Source: Sorangium cellulosum So ce56 (GTDB lineage Bacteria > Myxococcota_A > Polyangia > Polyangiales > Polyangiaceae). Taken from it: 64,000 nt of DNA. Shown here in pieces: positions 60,528 to 64,000 of this stretch (the first letter of the stretch is position 1; every line of letters begins with the position of its first letter). A program made the translations under genes and the position numbers. Location of the stretch: assembly GCF_000067165.1 (NCBI RefSeq), contig NC_010162.1, positions 1,674,001 to 1,738,000 of the forward strand. Reading direction: 5' to 3'. The notes under the pieces were generated by a model that was not told the origin of the DNA, ran no database searches, and saw only the letters and a program-made list of their open reading frames with translations.

Positions 60528-62683
60528 CGATGGCCGCGCTCCTGTCGACCGCGACCGAGCCGGTCTCGGTGGTCCACGCGATCCCGGGCAGGGTCCGCCT
60601 GCGGCTCCCGCGCCTCGGGAAGGACGCGGCCTTCGGCCCGCTGCTCGAGGCGGGGCTCACCGCCGTGCCCGGGGTCCTGTCCGTGCGCATCGCCGAGGGC
60701 GCGTCGAGCGCCGTCGTCGAGCACGACCCGCGGCACGTCGACCTCGAGGCCATCGTGGGCGCCGCCGCCTCGGCCTCCGCCGCGCCGGCCCCGCGGGGGG
60801 CGCTGCGCGCCGCGCGCGCCGCCCGGGAGGCGCGCCGCGCGGCCGCCCTCGCGAAGCGCCCGCTCTACCTGTCGAGCGTCGGCATGGTCCTCTCGCTCGG
60901 CAGCTTCGTCTCGCCGCTGCTCGCGTACCCGTTCATCGCCGCGACGTCCGCGCCCATCCTCAAGAGGGCGTGGGGCTCGGTGGTGCGGGACCGCAAGCTC
61001 AACGTCGACCTGCTCGACAGCCTGGCGATCGCCTCGGCCGTGGCGACCGGAGACGCCATCAACGCGGCCGGCATCATCTGGCTGGTCACGCTCGGCGACC
61101 ACATCCGCGATCTCACCCAGGCGCGCGCCCGGCGCGCGATCAGCGGCCTTCTCGAGTACCAGCAGGACCTCGCGTGGGTGGTCCGCGGCGACGCGAAGGT
61201 GCAGATCCCGGTGGCCGAGCTCGCCGCCGGAGACGTCCTCGTCGTCTACACCGGCTCGGTCATCCCGGTCGACGGGACGGTCACGGACGGCGAGGGGCTC
61301 GTCGATCAGCAGACGCTGACCGGCGAGTCGATGCCCGTCCTCAAGGGCCCCGGCGACCGCTGCTTCGCGGCGACCGTCATCAAGGACGGCAAGCTGTACA
61401 TCCGCGCCGAGCGGGTCGGCGGCGACACGACCGCCGCGAGCACGGCGCGGCTCATCGAGAACGCGCCCGCGCTGGAGACGCGCGCGCAGAACTACGCGGA
61501 GCTCGTGGCGAACCGGCTCGTCCCGCCGGCCCTCGCCTGCTCGGCGGTCGTGCTCGCCGCGACCAGGGACCTCGGCCGCGTGTCCGCGATCCTGACGATC
61601 GACTTCGGCACCGGCCCCCGGGTCTCGGCCCCGACGACGGTGCTCGCGTCGATGAACGCCGCGGCGCGGCGTGGGATCCTCATCAAGGGCGGCGCTTACA
61701 TCGAGAAGCTCGCGAAGGTGTCGACCGTGGTGTTCGACAAGACGGGCACGCTGACCTCCGGCATCCCCGAGGTGACGGACCTCGTCGTCCACGACGCCCT
61801 GTCCGAGCGCGAGGCGGCGACCCTCGCCGCCGCGGTGTCCGCGCGGCAGACCCACCCCGTATCGCAGGCCGTGCTCCGGCTCGCCGAGGCGTGGTGCCTG
61901 ACGATCCCGGACCGGGAGGAGTCCCGCTACCTCGTCGGCCGGGGCGTGCAGGCCAGGGTGTTCGGCAAGGTCGTGCAGCTCGGCAGCCCCCGCTTCCTCG
62001 ACGAGCTCGGCATCACCTGCCGCGCCGAGCCCGGCGCGAGGAGGGCGCTCGAGGCGGCGGCGAAATCGCTCCTCTTCCTCGCCGTCGACGGCCGGCACGT
62101 CGCCACGCTCGCCTGCCGCGACGGCATCCGGGCCGAGAGCCGCGCGACGATCCGCAGCCTGCGCGCGCGCGGGATCGAGGATATCGTCATGCTGACGGGC
62201 GACAGCCGCGAGGTGGCCAGGCAGGTCGCGCTCGAGCTCGGCATCACCCGGTACTTCGCGGAGATGCTGCCCGAGGACAAGGCGGAGATCACGCGCCGGC
62301 TGACGCAGGAGGGCCGCACGGTCGCGGTCGTCGGGGACGGCATCAACGACTCCCCGGCGCTGTCGTACGCCGACATCGGCATCAGCGTGTCCGCGGGCGC
62401 CGAGATCGCCCGGGAGACGGCGGGCGTCGTCCTCGTGGAGGACGACCTGTCGAAGCTCATCGAGGCGATCGACATCTCGCGCGCCGCGATGCGGCTCATC
62501 CACCAGAACTTCTCGATGATCCTCGCCGTGAACGCGGTCGCGTACGCGCTGTCGATCCCCGGGCTCCTCAACCCGGTCGCGGCGACGCTCATGAACAACG
62601 GCTCCGCGGTCCTCGCCTGCGTGAACGGACTCCGTCCGCTCATGGCGGCGCCGCGCAGGAAGGCCCGCGCCGGCGGCCCCTAG
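60524..62683 (+). CDS. P1B-like metal-transporting P-type ATPase lacking the CPC motif
   Basis: 719-residue ATPase. An HMA-like N-terminal domain (about 14-85) precedes the core: actuator LTGESMPVLKGPGD, phosphorylation site VFDKTGTLTSG, HP motif SARQTHPVSQAVL (a P1B hallmark), nucleotide-binding IVMLTGDSREVARQ and hinge VVGDGINDSPALSYAD. In the membrane segment where P1B pumps have CPC, the sequence is LTIDFGTGPRVSAPTTVLAS, with no Cys, so the metal site must differ. It should move a cation across the inner membrane; the ion is unknown. GTG at 60524 overlaps the previous stop; ATG at 60530 is an alternative. Confidence 0.85.
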   Translation: MTMAALLSTATEPVSVVHAIPGRVRLRLPRLGKDAAFGPLLEAGLTAVPGVLSVRIAEGASSAVVEHDPRHVDLEAIVGAAASASAAPAPRGALRAARAAREARRAAALAKRPLYLSSVGMVLSLGSFVSPLLAYPFIAATSAPILKRAWGSVVRDRKLNVDLLDSLAIASAVATGDAINAAGIIWLVTLGDHIRDLTQARARRAISGLLEYQQDLAWVVRGDAKVQIPVAELAAGDVLVVYTGSVIPVDGTVTDGEGLVDQQTLTGESMPVLKGPGDRCFAATVIKDGKLYIRAERVGGDTTAASTARLIENAPALETRAQNYAELVANRLVPPALACSAVVLAATRDLGRVSAILTIDFGTGPRVSAPTTVLASMNAAARRGILIKGGAYIEKLAKVSTVVFDKTGTLTSGIPEVTDLVVHDALSEREAATLAAAVSARQTHPVSQAVLRLAEAWCLTIPDREESRYLVGRGVQARVFGKVVQLGSPRFLDELGITCRAEPGARRALEAAAKSLLFLAVDGRHVATLACRDGIRAESRATIRSLRARGIEDIVMLTGDSREVARQVALELGITRYFAEMLPEDKAEITRRLTQEGRTVAVVGDGINDSPALSYADIGISVSAGAEIARETAGVVLVEDDLSKLIEAIDISRAAMRLIHQNFSMILAVNAVAYALSIPGLLNPVAATLMNNGSAVLACVNGLRPLMAAPRRKARAGGP

Positions 62684-62739
62684 CGCGCTCGTCCGCGCGC
62701 CGCGCCTCAGCCCGGCACGCGCGCTGCACGAGGGATGGA

Positions 62740-63318
62740 ATGGTTGGAATGCAGAGCGAGACGCGCGCCGGATCGAGATCGTCCGCCGCGGACCGGGCGC
62801 GCGCGGCGCGCCGGACTGTGCAGTGGCTGCCCGGCGCGGCGCTCCTGGCGTCGATCGGCTGTGCAGCCGTGGCACGGGCGCCTGCCTCGCCGCACGTCGC
62901 GGGGGGGAGCCCGGAGGAGGCCGGCCGGTACCTGATCCTCGTGGGCGGGTGCAACGACTGCCATACGCCCGGGTGGGACCGATCCGGCGGCAAGCTCCCG
63001 ACCTCGGAGTGGTTGACGGGCAGCGACGTCGGCTACCGAGGTCCGTGGGGGACGAGTTATGCGGCGAACCTCCGGATCTCCGCCCAGAACCTCGGCGAGG
63101 AGGCCTGGGTGCGGATGTTCCGCGAGGCCGCCGGCCGGCCGCCGATGCCATGGCTCAACTACGTGACCCTGCACGAGCGCGATCTCGTCGCGATGTACCG
63201 CTTCATCCGGAGCCTCGGTGAGAAGGGGGTCCCCGCGCCCCGCGCGGTGCCGCCGGAGGAGGAGCCTGCGACGCCGTACATCCTCATGGTCCCGCAGCAG
63301 CCGAAGAGCAGGCCGTAG
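62740..63318 (+). CDS. Exported c-type cytochrome-like protein (single CxxCH)
   Basis: 192-residue protein. An N-terminal Arg/Ala-rich stretch leads to a hydrophobic segment WLPGAALLASIGCAAVA, a signal anchor or lipoprotein signal. Then AGRYLILVGGCNDCHTPGWD gives one haem c site (CNDCH), followed by GYRGPWGTSYAANLRI and MPWLNYVTLHERDLVAMYRF, with the Met probably as axial ligand. The pattern resembles small cytochromes of alcohol/aldehyde dehydrogenase complexes. The start at 62740 follows GAGGGA; 62749 is possible. No other redox gene is near, and it follows the ATPase after 56 bp. Confidence 0.75.
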   Translation: MVGMQSETRAGSRSSAADRARAARRTVQWLPGAALLASIGCAAVARAPASPHVAGGSPEEAGRYLILVGGCNDCHTPGWDRSGGKLPTSEWLTGSDVGYRGPWGTSYAANLRISAQNLGEEAWVRMFREAAGRPPMPWLNYVTLHERDLVAMYRFIRSLGEKGVPAPRAVPPEEEPATPYILMVPQQPKSRP

Positions 63319-63320
63319 TC

Positions 63321-63360
63321 GTCGGTTCGCGTCGGTTCGCGTCGGTTCGCGTCGGCTCGC
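63321..63360. repeat. Four 10-bp tandem repeats
   Basis: GTCGGTTCGC three times and GTCGGCTCGC once, head to tail, between the convergent stops of the cytochrome-like and histidine-kinase genes. Likely a slippage-prone spacer. Confidence 0.8.
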
Positions 63361-63361
63361 G

Positions 63362-64000
63362 TCAGGCGTGCAGGCCGCCGAGCGTCGCCGACGCCGCGTG
63401 GCTCGCCGCCGGCCGCTCGCAGGGCAGCTCCACCGTGAACCGCGCCCCCTCGTCCGGCCGGCTGACGACGCGCACCGCGCCGCCGAGCGCCTCGACGATG
63501 CTCTTCACGACGTGGAGCCCGAGCCCGAGCCCGCCGAAATGGCGGCTCGACACAGCGCGCTCGAACCGGTCGAACACGTGCGGGAGCCGCCCCGCCGGGA
63601 TCCCGATGCCCTGATCCTGCACCACGAGCTCTGCCGTGCCGTCCTTCCGCGCGACCGAGACCTCGATCGGCTTGCCCGCGCCGAACTTGAGGGCGTTGTC
63701 GAGCAGGTTCGAGACCACCTGCTCCAGCCTGCTCCTGTCCCACGATCCCACGACGGACGGCTCGGCGCGCACGCTCACGGACGAGCCGGAGTGCGCGATG
63801 CGCTCGGTGAGCCGCTCCAGGACGTCGTCCACGACCTCCGCGAGATCGACCGGCTCGACGTGCAGCTCCAGCCGGCCGGTGTGGAGCTGCGACACGTCCA
63901 GCACGTCGTCGATCAGCCGGACGAGCCGTTGCACCTGCCGATCCATCCTTTGCAGGGCGCGCGCGAGGCGCTCGTCGGACGCGTGGTCTCCCCGGCGGAG
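63362..64000 (-). CDS. Sensor histidine kinase, C-terminal part (5' end beyond window)
   Basis: The frame is open to the window edge, giving the last 212 residues. It begins inside the dimerisation domain after the phospho-His (LQRMDRQVQRLVRLIDDVLD, then VSQLHTGRLELH). The ATPase domain is complete: N-box QVVSNLLDNALKFGAG, G1 VQDQGIGIPAG, F-box HVFDRFERAVSSRHFGG, G2 GLGLGLHVVKSIVEALGG and the final strand DEGARFTVELPCE. It is a typical PAS/GAF-linked HisKA kinase end. Sensor domain and partner regulator are not visible. It ends convergent with the cytochrome-like gene. Confidence 0.9.
   Translation of the reverse strand, partial: LRRGDHASDERLARALQRMDRQVQRLVRLIDDVLDVSQLHTGRLELHVEPVDLAEVVDDVLERLTERIAHSGSSVSVRAEPSVVGSWDRSRLEQVVSNLLDNALKFGAGKPIEVSVARKDGTAELVVQDQGIGIPAGRLPHVFDRFERAVSSRHFGGLGLGLHVVKSIVEALGGAVRVVSRPDEGARFTVELPCERPAASHAASATLGGLHA

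Overview
The window looks like about 64 kb of chromosome from a myxobacterium, most likely of the Sorangium/Polyangium group. That is inferred from style, not from a marker gene. GC is very high, with G/C third positions and long antisense shadow frames. There are many lipoproteins with Gly-rich (GGAGG, GGSGG) linkers, TonB receptor/lipoprotein pairs, Cys-rich repeats in secreted enzymes, a chemosensory cluster and a type VI sheath gene. I see no rRNA, tRNA, CRISPR array, insertion sequence or phage genes.

Layout. 1-3.7 kb: a class V aminotransferase (cut by the window edge), a gamma-glutamyltransferase lipoprotein and a SnoaL-like protein. 4.3-14 kb: a possible small biosynthetic locus with a FabH-like synthase, an acetolactate-synthase-like ThDP enzyme, a possible START-fold protein, a TonB receptor, lipoproteins and a methyltransferase. 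14-20.3 kb: an M20 peptidase, an NmrA-like oxidoreductase divergent from an AraC regulator, an MFS transporter, a SnoaL protein and an AraC remnant. 20.8-25.1 kb: a chemosensory operon (receiver, cheA, cheW, cheR, mcp) in which the receiver and cheR are broken. 25-40.5 kb: cell-envelope proteins, a TetR/flavin monooxygenase pair, a 5'-nucleotidase-like lipoprotein, a DUF3455 protein divergent from an FG-GAP protein, and a lipoprotein carrying a PEP-synthase-type domain followed by a lamin-tail lipoprotein.

40.6-54.6 kb is the most coherent part. It is a sugar-acid and arabinan utilisation locus: eda and kdgK, a secreted lactonase-like amidohydrolase, a Zn-dependent dehydrogenase, a mannitol-dehydrogenase-family (UxaB-like) reductase, an ExuT-like MFS transporter, uxaA, two secreted GH43 enzymes and a broken CE1 esterase. 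The genes give a path from an aldonolactone, through aldonate, tagaturonate, altronate, KDG and KDPG, to pyruvate and glyceraldehyde 3-phosphate. Three promoters with the same architecture (-35, 17-bp spacer, operator TGTGAACGYTCACA running into the -10) face the three transcription units. Between two of them lies a remnant of a LacI-family repressor.

54.7-64 kb: a glutathione S-transferase, an M13 peptidase lipoprotein, an orphan TssC sheath protein, a metal-ATPase module (DUF5132-like protein, HMA-like membrane protein and a P1B-like ATPase without a CPC motif), a c-type cytochrome-like protein and the end of a sensor histidine kinase.

Gene decay recurs: receiver, cheR, an AraC regulator, a LacI regulator, the CE1 esterase and a GST 3' fragment are all broken or relict.
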